Source: Hyphomicrobium_A sp044507625 (GTDB taxonomy: Bacteria > Pseudomonadota > Alphaproteobacteria > Rhizobiales > Hyphomicrobiaceae). From it: a DNA stretch of 64,000 bases. The notes beneath the pieces are model-generated. The model was not told where the DNA came from. It was given only the letters and a program-made list of their open reading frames with translations, and searched no databases. The stretch is taken from NCBI GenBank assembly GCA_044507625.1, contig JBIQJE010000008.1, positions 70,844-134,843 on the forward strand, written 5' to 3'. The number at the start of each line of letters is the position of its first letter. Position 1 is the first letter of the stretch. Shown piece after piece: positions 53,148 to 61,661 of this stretch. The translations under genes and the position numbers were made by a program.

Positions 53148-54399
53148 GCTGGTCTTCCCATGCCTGCAGCGCCTCCCGCTTTTCGCGGTCGTAGGCATAG
53201 CGGTTATAGACAGCATCCGTGATGCCGCGGCTCATCGGTGAATGGTTGAGCACAAGCGAACGGACGTGAACCGGCAGGCCCAGCCGCGCCATCTCCGTGC
53301 CGACGGTGCGTCTGAGATCATGCGGCGACACGGTCGGTATTTTCAGCTCCGCGATCAGGCGCGCCATGGCGCGTGTCACGGCCTCGGCGGATATGGGACG
53401 TCCCACGGGATCGTCGCTCGAGGGAAAGACGAAGGGGCTTGCCTCCGGACCTGCAGCGATCGCCTTGCGAAACTCCGCCGCCGCCATCGGACAAAGAGGC
53501 AGCCGGTGCAGCAGGCCGTTCTTGGTCCGGCTGCCGGGGATGGTCCAGACCGGCTCCTTGCCGTCCAGTTCGAGTTCGGATTTCTGCGCTTCGACCACTT
53601 CACGGCGCCGCTGCCCGGTGAGGAGGAGAAGCCGGAGGATGGATCGTGTTGCCGGTGAGAGCATGCGGCCCTTTTCGGCGCGGGCCATGTGTTCGCCGGT
53701 CATGCGCTCCATGGCCGCCAGCGCCCGCCAGAATTTCGGGATGTCGCTTTCAGACAGGACGCGCTCGCGCGGGCGCTTGATGCCGACCTTCCGGAGGCGT
53801 GCTGCGGGATTGACCTCGATGACGCCCTCATCGACAGCCCAGTTGAGCACGCGGTTGATAAGTTCAACGACACTGTTGGAGGTGAGGGGCGAGGCCTCCT
53901 TCGCAACCTTGTCGCGGAAGCGCCCGATCTCGATGCGCTTCAGCTGCGCGATGCGGTTTGTGGCGAAGCGCGGCTCGATATGGCAGCGATAGATGATCCG
54001 GTCGGTCTCAGCCCGCGCCAGTGCGGGCTCCGCGTGACGCGCGTACCAGTCCTCGAACAGATCGCCGAAGGTCACGCCCTCGAGTCTGGCGGCTTCTGTC
54101 TTCTCATTGCGCTCGGCCTGCGGATCGAGCCGCTCGGGACCGTAGACCTTGCCCATGACCTGCCTGGCGCGGCCCGTCGCGGCGGCAAGGCCATGCTGTG
54201 TGAGATCGCCGATTCTGAAGTAGCGGAAATGCCGGGTCCCGCGTCCGCCGGGTTGATAGCGCACATACCAGACGCGTTTGCCTTTGGGACTGACATCGAG
54301 CCAGAGGCCATCGACGCCCTCGATGCGGTAACGCGTGCGCTTCCCGCCGATGGCAGGGGCGGCGGCGATCACGCGATGATTTGCTTTCAGTTTTGGCAT
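53098..54399 (-). CDS. int: Tyrosine-type site-specific integrase (P4-like)
   Basis: A 433-aa integrase. An N-terminal DUF4102-like DNA-binding domain (YRIEGVDGLWLDVSPKGKRVWYVRY) is followed by a SAM-like core-binding domain. The catalytic part carries Arg264 (LTGQR), HDLR at 360-363, NHS (His386) and the nucleophile Tyr398 in VYNRYAYDREKR. It recombines the element into the 3' end of tRNA-Ala; the attachment site lies 220 bp from its start. GTG at 54408 is an alternative start. The 3' end overlaps the kinase gene by 50 bp on the opposite strand. Confidence 0.95.
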   Translation of the reverse strand: MPKLKANHRVIAAAPAIGGKRTRYRIEGVDGLWLDVSPKGKRVWYVRYQPGGRGTRHFRYFRIGDLTQHGLAAATGRARQVMGKVYGPERLDPQAERNEKTEAARLEGVTFGDLFEDWYARHAEPALARAETDRIIYRCHIEPRFATNRIAQLKRIEIGRFRDKVAKEASPLTSNSVVELINRVLNWAVDEGVIEVNPAARLRKVGIKRPRERVLSESDIPKFWRALAAMERMTGEHMARAEKGRMLSPATRSILRLLLLTGQRRREVVEAQKSELELDGKEPVWTIPGSRTKNGLLHRLPLCPMAAAEFRKAIAAGPEASPFVFPSSDDPVGRPISAEAVTRAMARLIAELKIPTVSPHDLRRTVGTEMARLGLPVHVRSLVLNHSPMSRGITDAVYNRYAYDREKREALQAWEDQLRRLVRRPQTAESAAT

Positions 54400-54456
54400 C
54401 GCCGTCACGAAAGAAGGTCAGGGGTCGAATCCCCGTCCCGCGGGCATATCTGAAAC

Positions 54457-54477
54457 CCGTCACACACCGTCACACAC
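54457..54477. promoter_or_regulatory. Putative integrase arm-type sites, right end
   Basis: Tandem CCGTCACACA repeats with a 10-base period lie between the integrase start and attR. They match the CGGTCACACAC repeats near attL (3759-3780), in the same orientation. Confidence 0.55.
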
Positions 54478-54619
54478 CAAGTAAGAGCGTCAAGCGCGGC
54501 GATAAGATGGCAGGAGACAATGAAGCATCAGAATTGGCGCTGCTGGATCAACATGTTATATGAAACAACCCATCGCGTGACGGCACATGAAGGAAACTGT
54601 GTAAGTCAATCCGGATACG

Positions 54620-54666
54620 ATCGCACTGCAGAGGTCAGGGGTTCGATTCCCCTCGGCTCCACCAAC
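54620..54666 (+). repeat. attR: 47-bp partial copy of tRNA-Ala
   Basis: A perfect copy of 3669-3715. The upstream bases do not continue the tRNA, so this is the displaced 3' fragment left by integration. Chromosomal DNA resumes to its right; no gene is seen up to 54964. Confidence 0.95.
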
Positions 54667-54964
54667 ACCAACTTGCGCACGGCCTCCGCACGGCCCTGCG
54701 CGCGGCAGTTCCGGCTCGACGATTTCCCGCCCGCCGCCACGATTGTTCCTCTGATCATCGATCATGACACGCGGCCGCCGTCTCGGATTCCCCGGCGGGG
54801 CCAAAATCCTCCAGATCGAGCTGCGCGGACCACTAGGGTGCAGCCCTGGCACTCATGACCCGTGCTTTTGTTTGCACAGTGACACCGATTTGCCCCGCCC
54901 GGCTGTGTACTGGCGCAAGAAAGCCGATAAAATGCCGCCGGGACATGCAGGTGCGGAGGCGCAG

Positions 54965-55360
54965 ATGGCAACCAACATCGATGCGGTGATCGCAGCGCTG
55001 CGAGTCGTGCTCGACGCGGCGGAAGACAGCGAAGAACCGTTCGTGAAGGTCGAGGCGGCCAACCGGTGGGTCACGCACCTGCCAGGCGCATGGACCGGCC
55101 GCTGGCGCAAACTTTTCCTCAAAGGCGATTCGGCCGGCGACGCCCGTCGTGACGAGTTCGTCGGCCACGTGCGTGCGGTGCTGGCGTTCCTGGAAGCGAA
55201 CCGGTCGCAGATCCCGTCCTCGCGCAAATGGTGGTCGCTCCGGCGCCGGGGGCCGCAGCCGCAGCCCGGGCAGCAGGCGCCATCCGCGACCGCGCCCGCG
55301 AAGGCCGCTCGCCCCACGAACCTGCTTCGGGTTCGCAAGCCGATGCCCGGCGTGCACTAG
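54965..55360 (+). CDS. Hypothetical protein
   Basis: A 131-aa protein. The N-terminal about 90 residues look helical (MATNIDAVIAALRVVLDAAEDSEEPF..., EFVGHVRAVLAFLEANR), followed by a low-complexity Pro/Gln/Arg-rich tail. GGAGG lies six bases before the ATG at 54965. No family is recognised; it is the first chromosomal gene right of the element. Confidence 0.6.
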   Translation: MATNIDAVIAALRVVLDAAEDSEEPFVKVEAANRWVTHLPGAWTGRWRKLFLKGDSAGDARRDEFVGHVRAVLAFLEANRSQIPSSRKWWSLRRRGPQPQPGQQAPSATAPAKAARPTNLLRVRKPMPGVH

Positions 55361-55522
55361 GAACGCTCTGCTTTCGGTTGAATCGCGGCGCGCCCGCATT
55401 TCTTCGATGGCTCGTGAGTGGCACCCGGCAGGACGCAAGGCGGGGCGACTGCCGTTCCTTAACAATTGCCGCCAAGGATAGAGCGTCCATCAACCGTCAA
55501 CCGCGCCAGGTGCCTGCCGGCC

Positions 55523-56488
55523 ATGGGCAGCTATCGTCCGAGCCAAATCGACGTCGCGGGTGGCGCGGAGGATACCCCCACGCGCCCCGCAGCGCGCCGA
55601 GACGAACTCACCTTCGACAGCCACGGCATCGCATGCCGCGCGTGGTTCTATCTGCCGGCGGACGACGAGCCTGCGCCCCTTCCGTGCATCGTCATGGCGC
55701 ATGGCCTGGGCGGTACGCGGCGCTCGGCGCTGGAGCCGTTCGCGCTGCGCTTCGCGGCGGCAGGCTTTGCCGTACTGCTGTTCGACTATCGTTTCCTCGG
55801 CGATAGCGACGGCGAGCCGCGCCAGCTCATCTCGGTGCCGAAGCAGCTCGAAGACTGGACCGCCGCAATTGCCTTTGCACGCACGCTGCGTACCGTCGAT
55901 CCCGGCCGCATCGGCCTGTGGGGGACTTCTCTCTCCGGCGGGCACGTCATCACCATCGCTGCGGGCGATCCGCGCATCGCGGCGGTCTCGTCCCAGTGCC
56001 CGATGCTCGACGGATCGGCATGCGCGGCGATCGCGCTACAGCACACGGGCTGGAGCAGCGTCATCGCCATGTCTACGGCGGCGCTCATCGACACGTCGCG
56101 GGCCCTGCTCGGACTGCCTCCGCACTATGTGCCCCTCGTAGGGTGCGCGGGCGAGACCGCCGCCATGGTTTCGGACGATGCCTATGAGGGCTGCATGGCA
56201 ATCACGCCGCCCGATTGGCGCAACGAGGTTGCGCCGCGGCTTTTCCTGACGCTTCCGCTCTATCGGCCGGTAAACGCAGCCCACCGCATACAATGCCCCA
56301 CGCTGCTGATCGCATGCGAGCGGGACAAGCTCGTCTCGAATGGTACAATCGAGGCGGCGGCACGACTGATCGGCGACAGGGCCAGCGTCGTCACGCTGCC
56401 GATCGGTCACTTCGACATCTATCTCGGGGAATGGTTCACGCGCGCGTCGGCGGCGCAGACCGCGTTTTTCACGCGAGCGCTGATGTAA
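55523..56488 (+). CDS. Alpha/beta hydrolase (dienelactone hydrolase / acyl-peptidase-like)
   Basis: A 321-aa alpha/beta hydrolase. HGLGGTRRSALEPFALRFAAAGFAVLLFDYRFLGDS gives the oxyanion region. The nucleophile elbow is GTSLSGG, an acid follows in the ACERDKLVS segment, and His is in LPIGHFDIYLG. The substrate is unknown. ATG at 55523 begins the conserved part; an in-frame ATG at 55466 is possible. Confidence 0.85.
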   Translation: MGSYRPSQIDVAGGAEDTPTRPAARRDELTFDSHGIACRAWFYLPADDEPAPLPCIVMAHGLGGTRRSALEPFALRFAAAGFAVLLFDYRFLGDSDGEPRQLISVPKQLEDWTAAIAFARTLRTVDPGRIGLWGTSLSGGHVITIAAGDPRIAAVSSQCPMLDGSACAAIALQHTGWSSVIAMSTAALIDTSRALLGLPPHYVPLVGCAGETAAMVSDDAYEGCMAITPPDWRNEVAPRLFLTLPLYRPVNAAHRIQCPTLLIACERDKLVSNGTIEAAARLIGDRASVVTLPIGHFDIYLGEWFTRASAAQTAFFTRALM

Positions 56489-56757
56489 GATCCGCGCGGC
56501 GACGGCGGAGATCAAATGAACGCCTGAAACCGATGCCGGTGCCCGACCGCATACTTGTACGCGCGCGTGCCCGGCATACCTCTAGGTCAAGGCGGAGCCT
56601 GCTTCGCCGTGCCCGGCCGTCGAAGGCCGCCGCACCTGTTCTGGAAGCTGCTCGCACCAGAATTTTCGCGCTCCGATAGAGCGCCCCGCATCCTCGCGGA
56701 CAACGCGCCGAAAGCCCGAGACGCTTCCTCGATATCGAAATCCGAAGGAGAGCACTC

Positions 56758-57963
56758 ATGGCCAAAGTACTTTGCGTTCTCTATCCCGATCCCGTGGATG
56801 GATTGCCGAAGTCGTATGCACGCGACGACATCCCGAAGCTCGATCACTATCCAGGCGGGCAAACCATGCCCACGCCGAAAGCGATCGATTTCAAACCGGG
56901 TGAGCTGCTCGGCAGTGTCTCCGGCGCGCTCGGGCTCAAGAAATTTCTCGAAGACCAGGGACACACCCTCGTCGTGACGTCGGACAAGGACGGCCCCAAC
57001 TCGGTGTTCGAGAAGGAGCTGCCCGACGCCGAGATCGTCATCTCGCAACCCTTCTGGCCAGCATACCTCACCGAGGAGCGGATGAAGAAAGCGAAGAAGC
57101 TGAAGCTCGCGATCACGGCGGGCATCGGCTCCGATCACGTCAACCTCGATTCTGCGATGGAGAAAGGCATCACGGTTGCCGAGGTCACGTACTCGAACTC
57201 GATCAGCGTTGCCGAGCACGTCGTGATGATGATCCTAGCACTCGTGCGCAATTACATCCCGTCCTATCAGTGGGTGGTGAAGGGCGGCTGGAATATCGCC
57301 GACTGCGCGGAACGCTCCTACGATCTGGAAGGCATGGCCGTCGGCACCGTGGGGGCCGGACGTATCGGCCTTGCGGTGCTGCGACGCCTGAAGCCGTTCG
57401 ACGTGAAGCTGCACTACACCGACCGGCATCGCCTGCCGAAAGAGGTGGAACAGGAACTCGGCCTGACCTTCCACAAGGACGTGGAATCCCTCGTGAAGGT
57501 TTGCGACGTGGTGACCATCAACGCGCCGCTACATTCGGAAACCGAGCATCTGTTCGACGACAAGCTCATCTCCAAGATGAAGCGCGGCGCCTACCTCATC
57601 AACACGGCGCGGGCGAAGATCGTCGACCGCGATGCGGTCGTGCGCGCGCTGGAGGATGGGCAGCTCGCCGGATATGCGGGCGACGTCTGGTTCCCGCAGC
57701 CGGCGCCGAAGGATCATCCGTGGCGGACGATGCCTCACCACGGCATGACCCCGCACACCTCCGGGACCACGCTGTCGGCGCAGGCGCGCTATGCCGCCGG
57801 CACCCGTGAGATCCTCGAGGATTACTTCGCCGGCAAACCCATCCGCACCGAATATCTCATCGTCGACAAGGGCAAGCTGGCGGGTGCAGGCGCGCATTCC
57901 TACAGCAAGGGCGATGCGACAAAGGGCGCGGAGGAAGCGGTGCCCTACAGGAAGAGCGCTTAG
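56758..57963 (+). CDS. fdh: NAD-dependent formate dehydrogenase
   Basis: A 401-aa single-subunit formate dehydrogenase, which oxidises formate to CO2 with reduction of NAD+ in the cytoplasm. Length and residues match the Pseudomonas sp. 101 enzyme almost position for position. The Rossmann motif is GTVGAGRIG (196-204) with Asp221 for NAD specificity (YTDRHR). Substrate residues are in TYSNSIS (Asn near 147), and Arg285 (NTAR) and His333 (TPHTSG) are present. It is metal-free and unrelated to the molybdenum enzymes. In methylotrophs it supplies the final energy-yielding step of one-carbon oxidation. A ribosome-binding site (GGAGAG) precedes the ATG; no other fdh genes adjoin. Confidence 0.97.
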   Translation: MAKVLCVLYPDPVDGLPKSYARDDIPKLDHYPGGQTMPTPKAIDFKPGELLGSVSGALGLKKFLEDQGHTLVVTSDKDGPNSVFEKELPDAEIVISQPFWPAYLTEERMKKAKKLKLAITAGIGSDHVNLDSAMEKGITVAEVTYSNSISVAEHVVMMILALVRNYIPSYQWVVKGGWNIADCAERSYDLEGMAVGTVGAGRIGLAVLRRLKPFDVKLHYTDRHRLPKEVEQELGLTFHKDVESLVKVCDVVTINAPLHSETEHLFDDKLISKMKRGAYLINTARAKIVDRDAVVRALEDGQLAGYAGDVWFPQPAPKDHPWRTMPHHGMTPHTSGTTLSAQARYAAGTREILEDYFAGKPIRTEYLIVDKGKLAGAGAHSYSKGDATKGAEEAVPYRKSA

Positions 57964-57998
57964 CTCATTGGCGTCCGAGGCGACGTTCCTGCGCTCGG

Positions 57999-59699
57999 TC
58001 ACCGGATCGCGGCGAGGAATGGCGACAGGTCCTGCGGGGTCGCGCGCACACCCGCCAGCGGCTCGGCATCGAATGAAAGTCCCAAGTCCCGCTGCATGTG
58101 AATGAGCGCGCGCTCGGCAAGTGCCGTGATCGTCAAAAGTGGATTGACGCCGAGGGACCGCGGCATCACTGCGCCATCGACGACATAGAGCCCCGAGTAC
58201 ACGTCCGCAGCGCCGCGGCCGGGCCCGGCATCGAACACCTGGCCCTTATGGTTGATCACGCCGTCACTGCGGTCGCGTCCCATCCCCGCGCCGCCGAGCG
58301 GATGGGCGGTTGCGGGCTGATGGCCCATCACGGTGCCCGCCAGCGGGTTCTTCACGTAGCTGCCGCCCGCTTCAGCAACGACCGCCGACAGCATCGCATC
58401 CAGACGGGCATAGACGGATTCATTCCTCGCCGAAGGCCAGACGAGCGACAGGCGGTCGTTGTCGAGAACGAAGCGGCCTGCCGCGCTGTCGTGCGAGACG
58501 GCGAAGAACGTTTGCAGCTTCGCGAACGGGCCCTTGTAGACGCCGTTGACGAGGCTTTGCAGCGCGCCCAGCAGCCGCCCATTGGGGATGAACAGCACCG
58601 GCAGCACGGGCGCGAGGGCGGATGGCAGAACGCCTTCCTGCACGCGCAGTTCATTGGCGAGCGTTGCCTCATCGTCGATCTCGAGCTGGCCGGTTACGGC
58701 GGCTCCAACCTCGGCGCCGTCGATCTTCGGCGGGAAGCCGACGCCGACGGCGTTCACCGGCTCGCGCGCGCCATAGCCGAAGGCGATGATGTCGCCATTG
58801 GCGGAGAACCGCTCGCCGACGCGATCCGACAGAGCCAATCCGCGCGCGCGGGAGCGCAGCAGGATTTCGGACGTCCCGAGCGTGCCGGCGGCCAGCACGA
58901 CGATTCCGGCGCGCAGAATAATGTCGCTTCCGGCGCCATCGCTGCCGTCGAGCCGCTGCACGTGGACATTCCAGGCGCCGTCGGCCGCCTTGGTGACGCA
59001 GCGGACCGATGCGTGCGTAAACAGCTCCGCTCCGTGGCACACCGCGTCCGGCAGATAAGTTACGGCGACCGAGTTCTTGGCGCCCACGTTGCAGCCGCCG
59101 CAGCAGTCACCGCAACGGGTGCAGCCCGGCTGCGCAATGCCGGCGACATTCGTCGTCGGCTCGAAGCTCACCGTGACCGTCGAGCGGACGATGCCATGGC
59201 CGAGGGCCGCGCCCGCCGCCTCCAAGGTGCGGTACTTCGCAAAGCCGTGAGCGCGCGGATCGCTCTGCGGGTTGAGCCAGAGCCGTGCGCGGCGGAAGCC
59301 TTCATCGAGAAGACCATCGCGCGCGATCTCCTGCGGCCAATGCTCGTCTGCGAAGACGCGATCGTCGGGACGCAGCGCCACACCAGCATTGATCAACGAG
59401 CCGCCGCCAAGACCGCAGCCGACGAGCACGTGCATGTCCTCGCCGACGCGCACATCGTAGAGCGCCGACGACGCTCCGGTGCGCAGCCTTTTACCGGTAA
59501 CCTGCAGGTCGTTTTTCAGATCGGGGAAGCGGGTGGGAAAACCGCCGGCCAAGACTTCGCGTCCGCGCTCCAGCACTGCGACCTTCTTGCCGGCGCGGGC
59601 AAGGCGCGAGGCGGCAACACCACCACCGTAGCCGGAGCCGACGACGATGACATCGTAGCGGTCGCGGACGTGTTCGAGCGTGCGCGAAAGGCCCGTCAT
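57999..59699 (-). CDS. GMC-type FAD oxidoreductase (cholesterol-oxidase-like)
   Basis: A 566-aa flavoprotein. The FAD-binding motif is VIVVGSGYGGGVAASRLA (GSGYGG from about 21), and GCGLGGGSLINAGVALRP is the GMC signature. The C-terminal HPLGGAGMG and SLGVNPLLTITALAERA belong to the active-site and FAD region. A Cys-rich loop, CTRCGDCCGGCNVGAKNS, is found in the cholesterol-oxidase-like branch and may bind metal. The substrate is probably a sterol-like or other hydrophobic alcohol. The open frame extends to 59936, but the conserved part starts at ATG 59699. Confidence 0.9.
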   Translation of the reverse strand: MTGLSRTLEHVRDRYDVIVVGSGYGGGVAASRLARAGKKVAVLERGREVLAGGFPTRFPDLKNDLQVTGKRLRTGASSALYDVRVGEDMHVLVGCGLGGGSLINAGVALRPDDRVFADEHWPQEIARDGLLDEGFRRARLWLNPQSDPRAHGFAKYRTLEAAGAALGHGIVRSTVTVSFEPTTNVAGIAQPGCTRCGDCCGGCNVGAKNSVAVTYLPDAVCHGAELFTHASVRCVTKAADGAWNVHVQRLDGSDGAGSDIILRAGIVVLAAGTLGTSEILLRSRARGLALSDRVGERFSANGDIIAFGYGAREPVNAVGVGFPPKIDGAEVGAAVTGQLEIDDEATLANELRVQEGVLPSALAPVLPVLFIPNGRLLGALQSLVNGVYKGPFAKLQTFFAVSHDSAAGRFVLDNDRLSLVWPSARNESVYARLDAMLSAVVAEAGGSYVKNPLAGTVMGHQPATAHPLGGAGMGRDRSDGVINHKGQVFDAGPGRGAADVYSGLYVVDGAVMPRSLGVNPLLTITALAERALIHMQRDLGLSFDAEPLAGVRATPQDLSPFLAAIR

Positions 59700-59979
59700 G
59701 CCCAGTTCCTGTTCCCTTTCGTCAGCTAACCGATTTGTGTCGGCGACGCTACCCGCGAAGAGCGCCGCTCTGACGGCGGTCTGCCCTTCGTCCGGGAAAG
59801 CAGCTTGGCACAACCGCATGGAAGCATCCTTGCGATGGCCGACCTGCCCACACCGCTTTAATTCCGCCGGATTTGAGCATTTAGTGCACCTGTCGACGCC
59901 GCGTGTGCGGGCTCTCGAGACCCGGCTGGCGCGCACCGCATTGCGGACAGCGTGTTCCGCGTCGACAGGACGAAAAAAC

Positions 59980-60051
59980 GAGGCTGTAGCTCACTGGGAG
60001 AGCGCCCGGCGATCCGGGAGGCAAAGGGTTCGATTCCCTTCGGCTTCTCCA
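59980..60051 (+). tRNA. tRNA-like gene with a collapsed anticodon loop
   Basis: Acceptor GAGGCTG / CGGCTTC (two wobble pairs), D-stem GCTC / GAGC, T-arm AAGGG TTCGATT CCCTT and an encoded CCA are all normal. The anticodon arm is CCCGG-CGAT-CCGGG: five G-C pairs closing a four-base loop, three bases shorter than any standard anticodon loop. It can also be drawn as a 4-bp stem with a six-base loop. It cannot present a normal anticodon; it is either a pseudogene or a specialised tRNA-like RNA. Confidence 0.6.
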
Positions 60052-60126
60052 TACGACTAGCTCACTGGGTAGAGCACAAGATTGGGGATCTTGCGGTTGT
60101 GGGTTCGACTCCCACGTCAAATTCCT
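60051..60126 (+). tRNA. Degenerate tRNA-like gene (anticodon GGG, Pro-like)
   Basis: It directly follows the previous element. D-stem GCTC / GAGC, anticodon arm CAAGA TTGGGGA TCTTG (anticodon GGG) and T-arm GTGGG TTCGACT CCCAC are perfect. The acceptor ATACGAC / GTCAAAT has two mismatches, and CCT stands where CCA would be. It does not resemble the usual alphaproteobacterial tRNA-Pro outside the anticodon. Confidence 0.5.
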
Positions 60127-60194
60127 TTGCACGAAGCCCGCTCCGGCGGGCTGAAAAATGGGGAAGCCGGCCGCTTCCCGGCCCCTCGGGGCAA

Positions 60195-60348
60195 ACGTCG
60201 CGGACACCCTGTGCCGGGGTGGATACCGCCGGACCGCAAAACCGGAGCACGGGCACCGGCGCTCTTGCCTCCTCGGAGGAGGAGCGGACGCAGCCCGGCG
60301 CAAAAGGAGGCGGGGTCCGGCTCAAGTCCCGGCCCGTGTTGGCGACGT
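60195..60348. ncRNA. Candidate structured RNA between the tRNA-like genes and the slipin gene
   Basis: The ends pair as ACGTCGC-G-GACAC (60195-60207) with GTGTT-G-GCGACGT (60336-60348), 12 pairs around one G/G mismatch. Inside are several hairpins, including CTCCT-CGG-AGGAG and CCGG-loop-CCGG. It could be a small RNA or a 5'-leader structure of the slipin gene; the DNA is very GC-rich, so chance pairing is possible. Confidence 0.35.
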
Positions 60349-60393
60349 CGGAAGCAGCCGGCGACCTTCAATACTTTTATCGGATATTGTGTC

Positions 60394-61557
60394 ATGCGGA
60401 AGTTTGGTTTGTGGTTCGAAGCCATCGTCAAAGACGATGAGCGGGCGTTTTTGTACCGTGACGGCCGCTTCGTGCGGCTGCTGTCGCCGGGCCGTTTCAT
60501 CGCGTTCGATCCGGCGGGCCAATTGACCGTCGAGGTCGCCAAGGTCGTCCACGGCGAGATCGCGCCCGAACGCGCACTTCTCCTGCAACGGACGCAGCGG
60601 CCCGTTGCCGAGCAGAACTTCGAGATCGTGCAGACGAGCCCGACCGAAGTCGCCATCGTCTCGCTCGATGGCGAAGCGAAGTTCCTCGTGCCGCCGAACA
60701 CCACGCGGGCGTTCTGGAAGACGCTGACCAGCGTCGATGTCGAGCTGATCGACACCGCGAACGAGCTGCGCGTGGCCAAAGCCCACCTGAACAGGCTCGA
60801 TCTTGCCCGCAGCGGCGCCTTGGTCGCATTTGCGGTCGTTGAAGCCCATGAGGCGGGCCTGCTGATGATCGACGGCGAACTGAAGGAGCGCCTGCCGCCG
60901 GGCCGGCATGCGTTCTGGCAGGTCGCGCGAACAGTGAAGATCGCGAAGGTGGATTTGCGCCCGCAGCCGCTCGAGGTGACCGCGCAGGAGATCCTCACCA
61001 AGGATCGCGTCGGCATCCGCGTGACGCTGACGGCCTTCACCAAGGTGATCGATCCGGAGAAAGCGGTCCTCGCGGCCGCGGACACGAGTGCCACGCTCTA
61101 CCGGCTGGTGCAATTCGCGATCCGCGAGGCGGTGGCGACGCGCACGCTGGATGAGATCATTGGCGCACGCGACACCATCGACCGCGAGGTTCAGCACTTC
61201 GTCGCGGAGCGCGCCGTCGCACTCGGCATCGAGGTGGGCGAGATCGGAGTGAAGGACGTCATCCTGCCCGGCGACGTCCGCGAACTGCTCAACAAGGTGG
61301 TCGAGGCGGAGCGGCTCGCAAAGGCGAACCTCATCCGGCGCCAGGAGGAGACGGCGGCGACGCGCTCGCTGCTCAATACTTCGAAGCTGATGGAGGACAA
61401 TCCGCTGCTGCTGCGCCTGAAGGAGCTCGAGGCGCTGGAGAAGCTGGTCGAGAAGGTGGGGCGCATCGACCTGCATACCGGCGGCGGGGCCGCGGGATTC
61501 GATGCACTCCTGACGAACCTATACCGGCTCGGGCGCGAGGCGGACGACAAAGCCTGA
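60394..61557 (+). CDS. Slipin / SPFH (band 7) family protein
   Basis: A 387-aa SPFH-domain protein. The band-7 core occupies roughly residues 170-310 (VDLRPQPLEVTAQEILTKDRVGIRVTLTAFTKVIDPEKAV, LVQFAIREAVATRTLDEI). A coiled-coil tail follows (LLNKVVEAERLAKANLIRRQEETAATRSLLNTSKLMEDNPLLLRLKELEALEKL). No N-terminal membrane helix is seen, unlike stomatin; it resembles the soluble slipin branch. Members form ring or cage assemblies. ATG 60394 starts the conserved part; the frame is open far upstream through the structured non-coding region. Confidence 0.85.
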   Translation: MRKFGLWFEAIVKDDERAFLYRDGRFVRLLSPGRFIAFDPAGQLTVEVAKVVHGEIAPERALLLQRTQRPVAEQNFEIVQTSPTEVAIVSLDGEAKFLVPPNTTRAFWKTLTSVDVELIDTANELRVAKAHLNRLDLARSGALVAFAVVEAHEAGLLMIDGELKERLPPGRHAFWQVARTVKIAKVDLRPQPLEVTAQEILTKDRVGIRVTLTAFTKVIDPEKAVLAAADTSATLYRLVQFAIREAVATRTLDEIIGARDTIDREVQHFVAERAVALGIEVGEIGVKDVILPGDVRELLNKVVEAERLAKANLIRRQEETAATRSLLNTSKLMEDNPLLLRLKELEALEKLVEKVGRIDLHTGGGAAGFDALLTNLYRLGREADDKA

Positions 61558-61582
61558 TCGCATCGTGCTCGCCAGACACAAA

Positions 61583-61614
61583 AAACATCCCGCGCTTCAG
61601 GGCGCGGGATGTTT
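61583..61614. terminator. Bidirectional terminator
   Basis: A 13-bp inverted repeat, AAACATCCCGCGC (61583-61595) and GCGCGGGATGTTT (61602-61614), is flanked by A residues on the left and T residues on the right. It lies between the convergent slipin and SGNH hydrolase genes. Confidence 0.85.
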
Positions 61615-61661
61615 GCAATGGCGGCGGTCGTCGTCGGAGCGCCGTGCGTTGACGCCCGGCG

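Larger units (their letters stand above)
3669..54666. mobile_element. 50.95-kb integrated mobilizable element in tRNA-Ala(CGC)
   Basis: The element is bounded by 47-bp direct repeats of the tRNA-Ala 3' end, with a tyrosine integrase just inside the right end. It contains relaxase, MobC, VirD4-type coupling protein, ArdC, ParB-like, ParA, Rep_3 initiator and iterons, but no recognisable type IV secretion genes. It is best read as an integrated mobilizable plasmid or IME rather than a self-transmissible ICE. Its cargo covers Argonaute-nuclease, Type III R-M, DUF262-HNH, AIPR, an HD operon, two toxin-antitoxin pairs, Fic, UmuDC and a diversity-generating retroelement. Confidence 0.92.

Noticed and set aside
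60208..60336. A third tRNA or a cobalamin riboswitch in the region before the slipin gene
   Set aside because: There is a T-loop-like CTCAAGT and an acceptor-like pairing, but no D-arm or anticodon arm fits. The CCGCAAAACCGGAGC stretch recalls a riboswitch core, but the rest of the consensus is missing.
60082..60393. N-terminal extension of the slipin protein
   Set aside because: The extension is low-complexity, Arg/Pro-rich and runs through tRNA-like and hairpin DNA; the conserved protein begins at 60394.
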